Positions 1 through 5,741 of a stretch of 6,149 bases of DNA are shown in pieces. Source of the stretch: Roseovarius sp. (GTDB lineage: Bacteria; Pseudomonadota; Alphaproteobacteria; Rhodobacterales; Rhodobacteraceae). A program made the translations under genes and the position numbers. Every line of letters starts with the position of its first letter. The stretch's first letter is position 1. The notes under the pieces are model-generated. The model saw nothing but the letters and a program-made list of their open reading frames with translations. It ran no database searches and was not told where the DNA came from. The stretch covers positions 1-6,149 of the forward strand of contig JAASSQ010000179.1 of NCBI GenBank assembly GCA_021767845.1. Reading direction: 5' to 3'.

Positions 1-116
1 AGGCCGGCCACGCGATCGAAGCCGAATTCGATTGGCCGAACGGTGTCCGGTCGCTCTATTTCCGTGACCCGGCCGGAAATTCACTGGAATTCGCCGAAAA
101 AGAGCTTTGGTTCTAA
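1..116 (+). CDS. VOC-family (glyoxalase-fold) protein, C-terminal fragment
   Basis: This is the last 37 codons of a gene that begins outside the window. It is read in the frame starting at base 3 and ends with TAA at 114-116. The fragment contains a short beta-strand region followed by RDPAGNSLEF (residues 21-30 of the fragment). That is the typical closing motif of vicinal-oxygen-chelate domains, where the Glu of LEF is usually the last metal ligand. Members include glyoxalase I, ring-cleaving dioxygenases and antibiotic-binding proteins, and the fragment is too short to choose among them. The protein ends seven residues after the motif (AEKELWF), so nothing follows the domain. The gene converges on the esterase gene with only four bases between the two stop codons. 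The domain call is fairly firm; the function is unknown. Confidence 0.8.
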   Translation, partial: AGHAIEAEFDWPNGVRSLYFRDPAGNSLEFAEKELWF

Positions 117-120
117 AGGG

Positions 121-786
121 TTACAGGCCCAGCTTGTCCCGCATGAAGGCCAGGGCCACCTGCAGCCCATCGGGCGCGATCCCATGTCCGGTGCCCTTCA
201 TCACATGGGCATAGACATCCTTCCACCCCGCCTCCTGCAACGCCTCGGCGGCTTGCGGCAGCGATTGCGGCGGCACGACATCGTCCGCATCCCCGTGGAT
301 CAGGATCACGGGCGGCTTGGACACCGCCTCGTCCTCCAGCAGTTCGGGCCGCAACAGGCGGCCGGAAAACGCAACGATTCCAGCCACTTCATCTTCCCGC
401 CGGGGGGCGACATGCAGCGCCATCATGGTGCCCTGGCTGAAGCCGAACAGCACGACTTGTTCGGGCAGCAAGTCTTCATCCACCATCAGCGCGTCCAAGA
501 AGGCATTGAGATCATCCGCCGCCGCCAGAAGGCCACGCTCGGATTCCTCCTCCGACGAGCCGTCGATCCACGGAATCGGAAACCACTGGTAGCCCGAGGG
601 CATCATCGGGATCGTCTCGGGCGCATCGGGCGCGACAAACAAGGTGTCGGGCAGATGCTCGGCCAGCACATCGGCCAGCCCCAGCAGATCGGCCCCGTTG
701 GCCCCGTACCCATGAAGGAAGACCACCACCGAGCGGGTTGTTCCCGAATGCGGCTCGCGGCGGCCGGCCTGCAAAACGCGTGTCAT
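121..786 (-). CDS. Alpha/beta-hydrolase carboxylesterase (phospholipase/carboxylesterase family)
   Basis: This encodes a 221-residue cytosolic serine hydrolase of the family that includes the Pseudomonas fluorescens carboxylesterase and acyl-protein thioesterases, which are usually about 215-225 residues. Visible landmarks are the oxyanion-hole loop FLHGYGANG (residues 23-31), the nucleophile elbow GFSQG (115-119, Ser117), HGDADDVVP (164-172, with Asp168 fitting the acid position of the HGxxD pattern) and TGHGI (199-203, His201). The triad is therefore complete. No signal peptide is seen. The ATG at 786 was chosen because an AGGGGA ribosome-binding site lies eight bases upstream and because the protein then begins just before the first strand. 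The frame stays open far upstream, but that sequence lies in the intergenic region and in the glycosylase gene and looks non-coding. Family members hydrolyse short-chain esters; the natural substrate here is unknown. A terminator upstream separates it from the B12 operon, so it probably has its own promoter. Confidence 0.9.
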   Translation of the reverse strand: MTRVLQAGRREPHSGTTRSVVVFLHGYGANGADLLGLADVLAEHLPDTLFVAPDAPETIPMMPSGYQWFPIPWIDGSSEEESERGLLAAADDLNAFLDALMVDEDLLPEQVVLFGFSQGTMMALHVAPRREDEVAGIVAFSGRLLRPELLEDEAVSKPPVILIHGDADDVVPPQSLPQAAEALQEAGWKDVYAHVMKGTGHGIAPDGLQVALAFMRDKLGL

Positions 787-789
787 CGT

Positions 790-801
790 CGCTGTCCCCT
801 C
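790..801 (-). promoter_or_regulatory. Ribosome-binding site of the esterase gene
   Basis: On the minus strand the sequence AGAGGGGACAGC lies just upstream of the ATG at 786. The AGGGGA core is a good match to the anti-Shine-Dalgarno sequence at a normal eight-base spacing. It decides the start of the esterase against the long open extension upstream. Confidence 0.65.
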
Positions 802-901
802 TGTTTCGTCTTCGCATCGCACAGCGTCCCGCGCGGCGCAACATCGCAAGGGGCATTTCGCCCCGTCCGGTCCTTGGAAAGGGAGAAAGGCCACCGTTTG
901 C

Positions 902-926
902 AAAAAACCCGCGCGGCTTTGCCGGG
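902..926 (-). terminator. Rho-independent terminator of the cbiD-cobK-glycosylase operon
   Basis: On the minus strand, five bases after the glycosylase stop codon, CCCGGC-AAA-GC...CGGG (926-908) can fold into a six-pair GC stem with a four-base bulge on the 3' arm. A run of six T (907-902) follows directly. A GC stem with a T-run immediately after a stop codon is the standard intrinsic terminator layout. The bulge makes the stem imperfect, so termination may be partial. Confidence 0.7.
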
Positions 927-931
927 CTGTG

Positions 932-1561
932 CTAGCGAATCCCCTCACGCCTGACTTGCCGCGCGTAATAGGCCCAAAGGATACGAGCCGCCACCGACCG
1001 CCAGGGCGCCCAAGCCTGCGCCATGTCCCGCAAATCACGTTCCCTGGGCCGGTCCGGCAGGTCATAGAGCATCCGCGCGCCTTCCTGCAAAGCGAGATCG
1101 CCCGGCGCGAAGACATCCGCGCGCCCAAGGCTGAACATCGCGTAAATCTCGGCGGTCCAGACCCCGATCCCCGGCACCTCCGTCAGCATAGACACCACCT
1201 CTTCGGTCGGGGCCTCACGCAAGGCGCGATAGTCGATCCGGGCTTCGGACAGGGCACGCGCATAGCGGATCTTCTGCCGGCTGAGGCCCGCGGCGCGCAG
1301 ATCGTCATCGCTGGCCCACATGATCTTGCGCGGCCCCGTCAGCCGCGCGACCTTCATCCGCGACCAGATCGCATCGGCGGCGGCCACGCTGACCTGTTGG
1401 CTGACAATGGCGTTGAGAAGCTGGGCAAACCCGTCCGGTCTGCGCCGCAACGGCAAGGGGGCTGTCAGATCATGAGCGCGCGCCATGCGCGGACAGGCAC
1501 GGCGCAGATGCGCGGCGCCTTCCTCGACATCGTCCAACGTTTCGATGATCCGTTCGGTCAT
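932..1561 (-). CDS. DNA-3-methyladenine glycosylase II (AlkA-like, HhH-GPD superfamily)
   Basis: This encodes a 209-residue base-excision repair enzyme that removes alkylated bases such as 3-methyladenine from DNA. The helix-hairpin-helix lies around residues 123-137 (SMLTEVPGIGVWTAE), followed by the Gly/Pro...Asp loop ADVFAPGD (148-155), where Asp155 is the expected catalytic residue. FAQLLNAIVSQQVS (45-58) is the conserved helix typical of AlkA/Mag relatives. There is no iron-sulfur cluster motif, so it is not EndoIII or MutY. It is shorter than E. coli AlkA (282 residues) because the N-terminal AlkA domain is missing, as in the compact Mag-type enzymes. The ATG at 1561 overlaps the cobK stop as ATGA and has a GGAGG ribosome-binding site four bases upstream. 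The frame continues further upstream inside cobK, but that part is out-of-frame cobK sequence. It is the last gene of the operon. The family is clear; the damage spectrum is not. Confidence 0.92.
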   Translation of the reverse strand: MTERIIETLDDVEEGAAHLRRACPRMARAHDLTAPLPLRRRPDGFAQLLNAIVSQQVSVAAADAIWSRMKVARLTGPRKIMWASDDDLRAAGLSRQKIRYARALSEARIDYRALREAPTEEVVSMLTEVPGIGVWTAEIYAMFSLGRADVFAPGDLALQEGARMLYDLPDRPRERDLRDMAQAWAPWRSVAARILWAYYARQVRREGIR

Positions 1562-2289
1562 AACGCCTCCACCCAGTCCAGGGCCTGCTCCACCGTCTCG
1601 ACCCGCAGCGCATCCGGTTGCGGCGGCCGGTTGAGCATGACGACCCTGATGCCAAGCCGCCGCGCCGCGATCAGTTTGGAGCGCGGCGTCTCTCCGCCCG
1701 CGTTCTTCACGATCAGCCAATCCACCTGGTGCCGCGTGAACGTTTCGATCTCGTCCTCGACCGAAAATGGCGGACGCCCGATCAGGAAATCGCCCTCGGA
1801 GAACGGAAACGGCGTATCCGGCGGGTCGATCTGGCGGCAGATCAGCCTGCGCCCCCGCGACAGGTTGGCGAACCGCGGCAGTGTCTGCCGCCCCGTGGCC
1901 AGAAACACCGTTGCGCCCTGCGGGATATGGCCGGCGGCGTCTTCCTCGTGGTCCAGCATGACCCAATCGTCGCCCGACTCCGGCGTCCAGGCCGAGCGCA
2001 GGACTTGCAGATACGGCAACCCCAATTCCTTGCATATCCGCGCGGTCCGGCAGGAGATTCGCTGCGCAAAAGGATGCGTGGCATCGAGAACGGCGGAAAT
2101 GCCGGCCTCATGCACGTAACGCCGGAACCCCGCCTCGCCCCCAAAACCGCCGGTCCGGGTGGGAAGGCCGGTAGGATGGGGCGCACGGGTCGCCCCGGCC
2201 AGAGACGCGACCGCCGGTCGCCCCTGGGCCGCCAGATCGCGCGCAATGCGTTTCGCCTCGGCCGTGCCGGCCAGCAAAAGAAGCGTCAT
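1558..2289 (-). CDS. cobK: Precorrin-6A reductase (CobK/CbiJ family)
   Basis: This encodes a 243-residue cytosolic NADPH-dependent enzyme of cobalamin synthesis. It reduces precorrin-6A, or cobalt-precorrin-6A in the early-cobalt route, to the 6B form. Landmarks are the N-terminal nucleotide-binding segment LLLLAGTAEAKRIA (residues 3-16), the family signature DATHPFA (69-75), the second-domain start TVFLATGRQ (127-135), IGRPPF (170-175) and LIVKNAGGE (192-200). The length is typical (about 240-260 residues). The start at 2289 is supported by overlap with the cbiD stop (ATGA), a GAGGG sequence seven bases upstream, and an N-terminus that begins directly at the first beta strand. The gene ends by overlapping the glycosylase start in the same way. 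CobK and CbiJ are homologues; I use cobK because of the likely aerobic late-cobalt setting of this group, which the window cannot prove. Confidence 0.93.
   Translation of the reverse strand: MTLLLLAGTAEAKRIARDLAAQGRPAVASLAGATRAPHPTGLPTRTGGFGGEAGFRRYVHEAGISAVLDATHPFAQRISCRTARICKELGLPYLQVLRSAWTPESGDDWVMLDHEEDAAGHIPQGATVFLATGRQTLPRFANLSRGRRLICRQIDPPDTPFPFSEGDFLIGRPPFSVEDEIETFTRHQVDWLIVKNAGGETPRSKLIAARRLGIRVVMLNRPPQPDALRVETVEQALDWVEAL
1566..1570 (-). promoter_or_regulatory. Strong ribosome-binding site of the glycosylase gene inside cobK
   Basis: On the minus strand GGAGG stands four bases before the glycosylase ATG and within the last codons of cobK. With the overlapping ATGA it supports re-initiation or direct entry of ribosomes, so the glycosylase should be translated well from the cob transcript. 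It fixes the start against the longer open frame. Confidence 0.7.
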
Positions 2290-3332
2290 GGCCCGGCCCT
2301 CGCGATGATTTGACCGGCCCGATCAATCACCACCGTGTCGGCCGCGATCGTGTCGGGCAACATGCGCCGCACGCTGTGCAATGCATTGCGCGCGACCCAA
2401 TCCGCCATCGGTTGCCCCACGGTTTCAAAGGCTTGCAAGGCGGTGTTCATGTCAGCGACATCACTTTCCCCCAAGGCCTCGGCCAGTCGCGCGAAATCCA
2501 CCTGGCTGCGCCCGGAATGAAGATCGCGCGCGCCTTGCGCAAGCTTGGTCATCTTCCCCACACCCCCGCCGATGGTGATATGCGGCACCGGATGCCGCGC
2601 GAGGTATTTCAGCAGCCCGCCGACGAAATCGCCCATGTCCAGCATGGCGGTGTCGGGCAGCCCATACAGCGCCTGGACCGCCTTTTCGCTGCTGGCGCCG
2701 GTGCAACCCGCGACATGCGCATGGCCAGCCGACCGCGCCACGTCGATGCCGCGATGGATCGAGGCGATCCAAGCCGCGCAGGAAAACGGGCGCACGATCC
2801 CGGTGGTTCCTAGGATCGAGATCCCGCCCTCGATCCCGAGCCGGGGATTCCATGTCTTCTTCGCCAGATCCGCGCCCCCGGGCACCGAGATCGTGATCTC
2901 GATATCCGGCCGCTCGCCCAAGCGTTGCGCGGTGTCCTCGACCGTGGCCTGCATCATCTGGCGCGGCACCGGGTTGATCGCGGGTTCGCCGGGGGCAATG
3001 GGCAGACCGGGCATCGTGACCTGCCCCACCCCCTCGCCCGCGCGAAACAGAACGCCACCGGGGCTGCGGGCGACACGCGCCTTGATCAGCGCACCATGCG
3101 TCACGTCTGGGTCATCGCCCGCGTCCTTGATGATTCCCGCCTCGGCCCACCCCTCGCCCTGCGCGGCATGGGCCAGCTCGAATTCCGGCTCTTCGCCGCG
3201 GGGCAGCGTGATGCGCACGCGCGCAGGTCGCCCTTCGCCCCACAGCATCATCAGCGCCGCGCGCGTCGCGGCGGTGGCACAGGCGCCGGTGGTCCAGCCA
3301 CGGCGCAATTTCTTGGCGGGCTTGCGGCTCAT
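2286..3332 (-). CDS. cbiD: Cobalt-precorrin-5B (C1)-methyltransferase CbiD
   Basis: This encodes a 348-residue SAM-dependent methyltransferase that methylates C1 of the corrin ring at the precorrin-5 stage. Family landmarks are LRRGWTTGACATAA (residues 9-22), IIKDAGDDPDVTHG (67-80), GEPAINPVPRQM (115-126), the glycine-rich GIEGGISILGTTGIVRPFS (166-184) and ITIGGGVGKMTKLAQG (252-267). The length is close to the usual 350-380 residues. The ATG at 3332 was chosen because the conserved GWTTG motif normally sits within the first 10-25 residues. A further 86 open codons upstream run through the divergent promoter region and into cobA antisense, and they resemble no part of CbiD. No Shine-Dalgarno sequence precedes this ATG; a -10-like TATAGT nine bases upstream suggests a leaderless message. 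CbiD belongs classically to the anaerobic pathway, where aerobic organisms use CobF. The gene leads the operon and its stop overlaps the cobK start. Confidence 0.94.
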   Translation of the reverse strand: MSRKPAKKLRRGWTTGACATAATRAALMMLWGEGRPARVRITLPRGEEPEFELAHAAQGEGWAEAGIIKDAGDDPDVTHGALIKARVARSPGGVLFRAGEGVGQVTMPGLPIAPGEPAINPVPRQMMQATVEDTAQRLGERPDIEITISVPGGADLAKKTWNPRLGIEGGISILGTTGIVRPFSCAAWIASIHRGIDVARSAGHAHVAGCTGASSEKAVQALYGLPDTAMLDMGDFVGGLLKYLARHPVPHITIGGGVGKMTKLAQGARDLHSGRSQVDFARLAEALGESDVADMNTALQAFETVGQPMADWVARNALHSVRRMLPDTIAADTVVIDRAGQIIARAGP

Positions 3333-3474
3333 GTCGGGCGGACTATAGGGGCGCGCCCCGGCAAGGCCAATCGGCAAATTGAGTCCTCGGGGGGCGCGGG
3401 AATGTCGCGTGCGGCACGGCGCGCGGTCGTTTTGCAACCTTTCCCACGGCCGCGGTTCGGGGCATACAGGGGGC
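3333..3474. promoter_or_regulatory. Divergent cbiD/cobA control region
   Basis: This 142-base gap separates two divergently read B12 genes and must hold both promoters. The cbiD side has a good sigma-70-like promoter, listed separately. The cobA side has only a weak candidate: CATACA at 3463-3468, six bases before the cobA ATG, with TTTCCC 17 bases upstream at 3440-3445. Two symmetric sequences might be operators: GGGGCGCGCCCC (3348-3359) and CGTGC-G-GCACG (3408-3418). Both consist mainly of G and C and could be chance. No cobalamin-riboswitch B12 box is visible on either strand, and the gap is short for a full riboswitch plus promoters on both sides. Confidence 0.6.
3342..3370 (-). promoter_or_regulatory. 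cbiD: Candidate sigma-70 promoter of the cbiD operon
   Basis: Reading the minus strand, TTGGCC (3370-3365) and TATAGT (3347-3342) are separated by exactly 17 bases. TATAGT matches five of six consensus -10 bases and stands out in DNA this rich in GC. The -10 ends nine bases before the cbiD ATG, so transcription would start at or within a few bases of the start codon. The spacer contains the perfect palindrome GGGGCGCGCCCC. Confidence 0.5.
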
Positions 3475-4326
3475 ATGAGCGATTCACTGCCCCTTCCCCA
3501 AGGCGACTGGCCCCGGATGCAGCCCGGCTGGGTCTGGCTGTGCGGCGCGGGCCCCGGCGATCCGGGGCTTCTGACGCTGCACGCGGTCAACGCGCTGCGG
3601 CAGGCCGACGTGGTGATCTATGACGCGCTGGTGCAAGAGGCGATCCTCGATTGGGCGCCCGGGGCTGAACGCGTCTATGCCGGAAAGCGCGGCGGCAAAC
3701 CCTCGGCCAAACAGCGTGACATTTCCCTGCGGCTGGTCGAGCTGTCTCGAGAGGGCAAGAGGGTTCTGCGCCTGAAAGGCGGCGATCCCTTCGTGTTCGG
3801 GCGCGGCGGCGAAGAGGCGCAGACGCTGGTTCAGCATGGGGTGCCGGTGCGCATCATCCCCGGTATCAGCGCCGGGATCGGCGGGCTGGCCTATGCGGGC
3901 ATCCCGGTGACGCATCGCGACGTGAACCAATCCGTCACCTTCGTCACCGGCCACGACCAGTCCGGGCAGACGCCCTCGTCGCTGGATTGGCAGGCGATCG
4001 CCAGGGGCAGCCAGGTGATCGTGATCTACATGGGCATGAAACATGTCGAGCGGATTGCCGCGGCGCTTCTGGACGCGGGCCGCCCGGCCGATGAGCCCTG
4101 CGCCGTGGTGTGCTCGGCCACGACCGGGCAGCAGGATGTGCTCGAGACCACGCTGGCCCGGATGCCGCGGGACATTGCCGAAAGCCAGTTGGAGCCGCCC
4201 GCGATCCTTTGTGTCGGTCGATCCGTCCTGATGCGGCAGGTTCTGGACTGGCAGGCCATGGCGGCGGGCGAGCCGCCGCGCAACCTCGACCCGCTCGGCC
4301 GGGGCCGTCCGGCCGAAAGCGCGTGA
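3475..4326 (+). CDS. cobA: Uroporphyrinogen-III C-methyltransferase (SUMT)
   Basis: This encodes a 283-residue cytosolic enzyme that transfers two methyl groups from SAM to C2 and C7 of uroporphyrinogen III, giving precorrin-2. This is the branch point from heme to cobalamin and siroheme. Tetrapyrrole-methylase landmarks are VWLCGAGPGDPGLLT (residues 20-34), VIYDALV (47-53), RLKGGDPFVFGRGGEE (99-114), IPGISAGIGGLAYAGIPVTHR (128-148), VTFVTGH (154-160) and IVIYMGM (182-188). It is a stand-alone SUMT without the CysG dehydrogenase/chelatase domains. The ATG at 3475 leaves about 18 residues before the first strand, which is usual. The frame extends 32 codons upstream into the promoter region without resemblance to the family. 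A later Met15 could also serve as a start. The upstream GGGGG is only one base from the ATG, too close for a standard ribosome-binding site. It is divergent from cbiD and followed by cobB. Confidence 0.94.
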   Translation: MSDSLPLPQGDWPRMQPGWVWLCGAGPGDPGLLTLHAVNALRQADVVIYDALVQEAILDWAPGAERVYAGKRGGKPSAKQRDISLRLVELSREGKRVLRLKGGDPFVFGRGGEEAQTLVQHGVPVRIIPGISAGIGGLAYAGIPVTHRDVNQSVTFVTGHDQSGQTPSSLDWQAIARGSQVIVIYMGMKHVERIAAALLDAGRPADEPCAVVCSATTGQQDVLETTLARMPRDIAESQLEPPAILCVGRSVLMRQVLDWQAMAAGEPPRNLDPLGRGRPAESA

Positions 4327-4336
4327 GGCTGGCAGG

Positions 4337-4408
4337 CGGGGTCCGGGGGCTCTGCCCCCGTCGCGGCCCGTGGCCGCGACTCCCCCGAGGTATTTTCAGC
4401 CAGATGAA
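4337..4408. repeat. Structured intergenic repeat between cobA and cobB
   Basis: Two perfect hairpins stand side by side: GGGGGC-TCT-GCCCCC (4345-4359, 6-bp stem) and GTCGCGGCC-CGT-GGCCGCGAC (4360-4380, 9-bp stem). CGGGG (4337-4341) can pair with CCCCG (4383-4387), enclosing both and allowing a three-way-junction fold. The tail GAGGTATTTTCAGCCAGATGAA (4387-4408) follows. From memory, close variants of this unit, often without the second hairpin, recur between genes in Rhodobacter/Roseobacter genomes; I could not verify that here. Only four T follow, ten bases after the last hairpin, so it is not a standard intrinsic terminator, though it could attenuate transcription into cobB or protect the 3' end of the cobA message. 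Confidence 0.65.
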
Positions 4409-4420
4409 CCCCAGGGCGTG

Positions 4421-5689
4421 ATGGGCCGGGGCCTGATACTGGCCGCGCCGTCTTCGGGCAGTGGCAAGACCACGGTCACGCTGGCGCTGCTACGGCTGCT
4501 GGCCCGGCAGGGAATGGCCGTGCGCGGGGCGAAATCCGGGCCGGATTATATTGATCCACGGTTTCATACTGCGGCCTGTGGGGTGGAGTGCATCAATCTC
4601 GATGCCTGGGCGATGCGGCCGGAGAGACTGCGGGAATTGGCGTCCGGGGACGACCTGCTGGTGATTGAAGGGGCGATGGGTCTGTTTGACGGCGCCCCGC
4701 CCGACGGCCGCGGCGCAGTGGCCGATCTTGCGCGGCATCTCGGCTTGCCTGTTGTCCTGGTGGTGGATGCGGGACGGATGGCGCAATCCGTGGTGCCGCT
4801 GGTGTCGGGGTTTGCCACCCATGATTCCACGGTGCGGGTGGCCGGAATCATCCTGAACAACGTGGGCTCGGATCGCCACGCCGCCATGTTGCGGCGCGCA
4901 TTGGCCCCACTGGGGCTACCGGTGCTGGCCGCCTTGCGCCGTGCACCGGCCCTGGCGTTGCCGTCGCGCCATCTGGGCCTCGTGCAGGCCGGTGAGCGCG
5001 AGGGGCTCGGCGCGTTCCTCGATCAGGCTGCGGACACTTTGGCGGAAAGTCTTGACCTCAACGCGCTGCTGGCTTTGGCGGGCCCTCTGCCCGCGTCCGC
5101 AGCGGCGCCCCGCCTTTGCCCGCCCGCACAGGTGATCGCGGTGGCGCGGGACGAAGCCTTCGCCTTCTGCTATCCGCATATGCTGGCGGATTGGCGGGCA
5201 TCGGGCGCGGAGTTGCGGTTTTTCTCGCCGCTGGCGAACGATCCGGTGCCCGAGGCCGGGTTCATCTTTCTGCCCGGCGGCTACCCGGAGTTGCATGCCG
5301 GGCGCATCGCGACGGCGCATCGGTTCCTGAACGGCTTGAGAAAAGCTGCGCAAACCACTGAAATTTATGGGGAATGTGGTGGCTTCATGGTCTTGGGGGA
5401 CGGGTTGGTGGACGCCGATGGCACGCGGCACGCGATGGTCGGGCTTCTGCGGCTGGAAACCTCTTTCGCGGCGCGCGGCCTGCATCTGGGCTACCGCAGC
5501 CTGACGCCTTTGGGCGGGCCTTTCGATGTGCCGCTGGCCGGGCACGAATTCCACTATGCCACAACGCTCAGGGCCGAGGGCACGCCGCTGTTTCGCGCCA
5601 CGGATGCCGAGGGCACGGCCCTGCCCGACATGGGGCTTCGAGAGGGCAGCGTGTCGGGGTCATTCGCGCATGTGATCGACCGGGCCTGA
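4421..5689 (+). CDS. cobB: Cobyrinate / hydrogenobyrinate a,c-diamide synthase
   Basis: This encodes a 422-residue glutamine- and ATP-dependent amidotransferase that converts the a and c carboxylates of (hydrogeno)byrinic acid to amides. The N-terminal synthetase half shows a P-loop APSSGSGKTT (residues 9-18), KSGPDYIDP (38-46), IEGAMGLFDG (82-91) and LPSRHLGLV (180-188). The C-terminal class I glutaminase half shows DEAFAFCYP (244-252), FLPGGYPEL (283-291), GECGGFM (317-323, nucleophile Cys319) and GHEFHY (374-379, with a candidate catalytic His). Both halves look intact, and the length is close to the usual 430-460. The ATG at 4421 has AGGG five bases upstream; an in-frame GTG directly before it (4418) is possible. 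Seventeen further open codons upstream run through the repeat and are unlikely to be coding. Whether the substrate carries cobalt cannot be told from the sequence; a late-cobalt route would imply hydrogenobyrinic acid. It follows cobA on the same strand. Confidence 0.94.
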   Translation: MGRGLILAAPSSGSGKTTVTLALLRLLARQGMAVRGAKSGPDYIDPRFHTAACGVECINLDAWAMRPERLRELASGDDLLVIEGAMGLFDGAPPDGRGAVADLARHLGLPVVLVVDAGRMAQSVVPLVSGFATHDSTVRVAGIILNNVGSDRHAAMLRRALAPLGLPVLAALRRAPALALPSRHLGLVQAGEREGLGAFLDQAADTLAESLDLNALLALAGPLPASAAAPRLCPPAQVIAVARDEAFAFCYPHMLADWRASGAELRFFSPLANDPVPEAGFIFLPGGYPELHAGRIATAHRFLNGLRKAAQTTEIYGECGGFMVLGDGLVDADGTRHAMVGLLRLETSFAARGLHLGYRSLTPLGGPFDVPLAGHEFHYATTLRAEGTPLFRATDAEGTALPDMGLREGSVSGSFAHVIDRA

Positions 5690-5705
5690 CACAAGCTGCC
5701 GTCGC

Positions 5706-5734
5706 TTGCCTCTCTGAACGAATGGGGCTAGCAC
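5706..5734 (+). promoter_or_regulatory. Weak candidate promoter of the MFS gene
   Basis: TTGCCT (5706-5711) and TAGCAC (5729-5734) are spaced by 17 bases. They match the -35 and -10 consensus at four and three positions. The -10 candidate ends seven bases before the ATG at 5742, again predicting a start of transcription at the start codon. With so few matches this is only a suggestion; read-through from cobB is equally possible because no terminator is seen in the 52-base gap. Confidence 0.25.
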
Positions 5735-5741
5735 ATCGGCC

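Larger units (their letters stand above)
787..931. other. Intergenic region between glycosylase and esterase genes
   Basis: These 145 bases hold the terminator described separately, right after the glycosylase stop, and presumably the esterase promoter. On the minus strand TTGCAA (901-896) could be a -35 box, but the hexamer 17 bases downstream (TTTCCA) is a poor -10, so I do not call a promoter. A small inverted repeat, GGGGC-ATTTC-GCCCC at 850-864, lies between the terminator and the esterase ribosome-binding site. It has a 5-bp stem and could be an operator or chance in GC-rich DNA. No small gene with a convincing start was seen. Confidence 0.5.

Noticed and set aside
787..1128. 114-codon extension of the esterase upstream
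   Set aside because: It crosses the operon terminator and enters the glycosylase gene in another frame; the AGGGGA site before 786 gives a better start.
929..2119. Long open frame of 396 codons on +, opposite the glycosylase and cobK genes
   Set aside because: The minus strand carries two clear protein families here. The + frame is rich in Arg, Pro, Gly and His, shows no family motif, and is the usual antisense shadow of GC-rich coding DNA.
2545..3348. Open frame of 267 codons on +, antisense to cbiD
   Set aside because: Low-complexity Ser/Pro/Ala-rich translation with no motif, fully covered by cbiD on the other strand.
3333..3590. 86-codon N-terminal extension of CbiD
   Set aside because: It would run through the cbiD promoter and the start of cobA, resembles no part of CbiD, and puts the GWTTG motif far from its usual N-terminal place.
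4399..4413. AGCCAGATGAACCCC resembling the start of a cobalamin-riboswitch B12 box
   Set aside because: Only the first bases match; the conserved ACCTGCC part and the rest of the riboswitch fold are absent, and the sequence is explained as the tail of the intergenic repeat.
4916..5554. 212-codon frame on - inside cobB
   Set aside because: Antisense shadow of a well-conserved cobB; Arg/Gln-rich with no recognisable domain.
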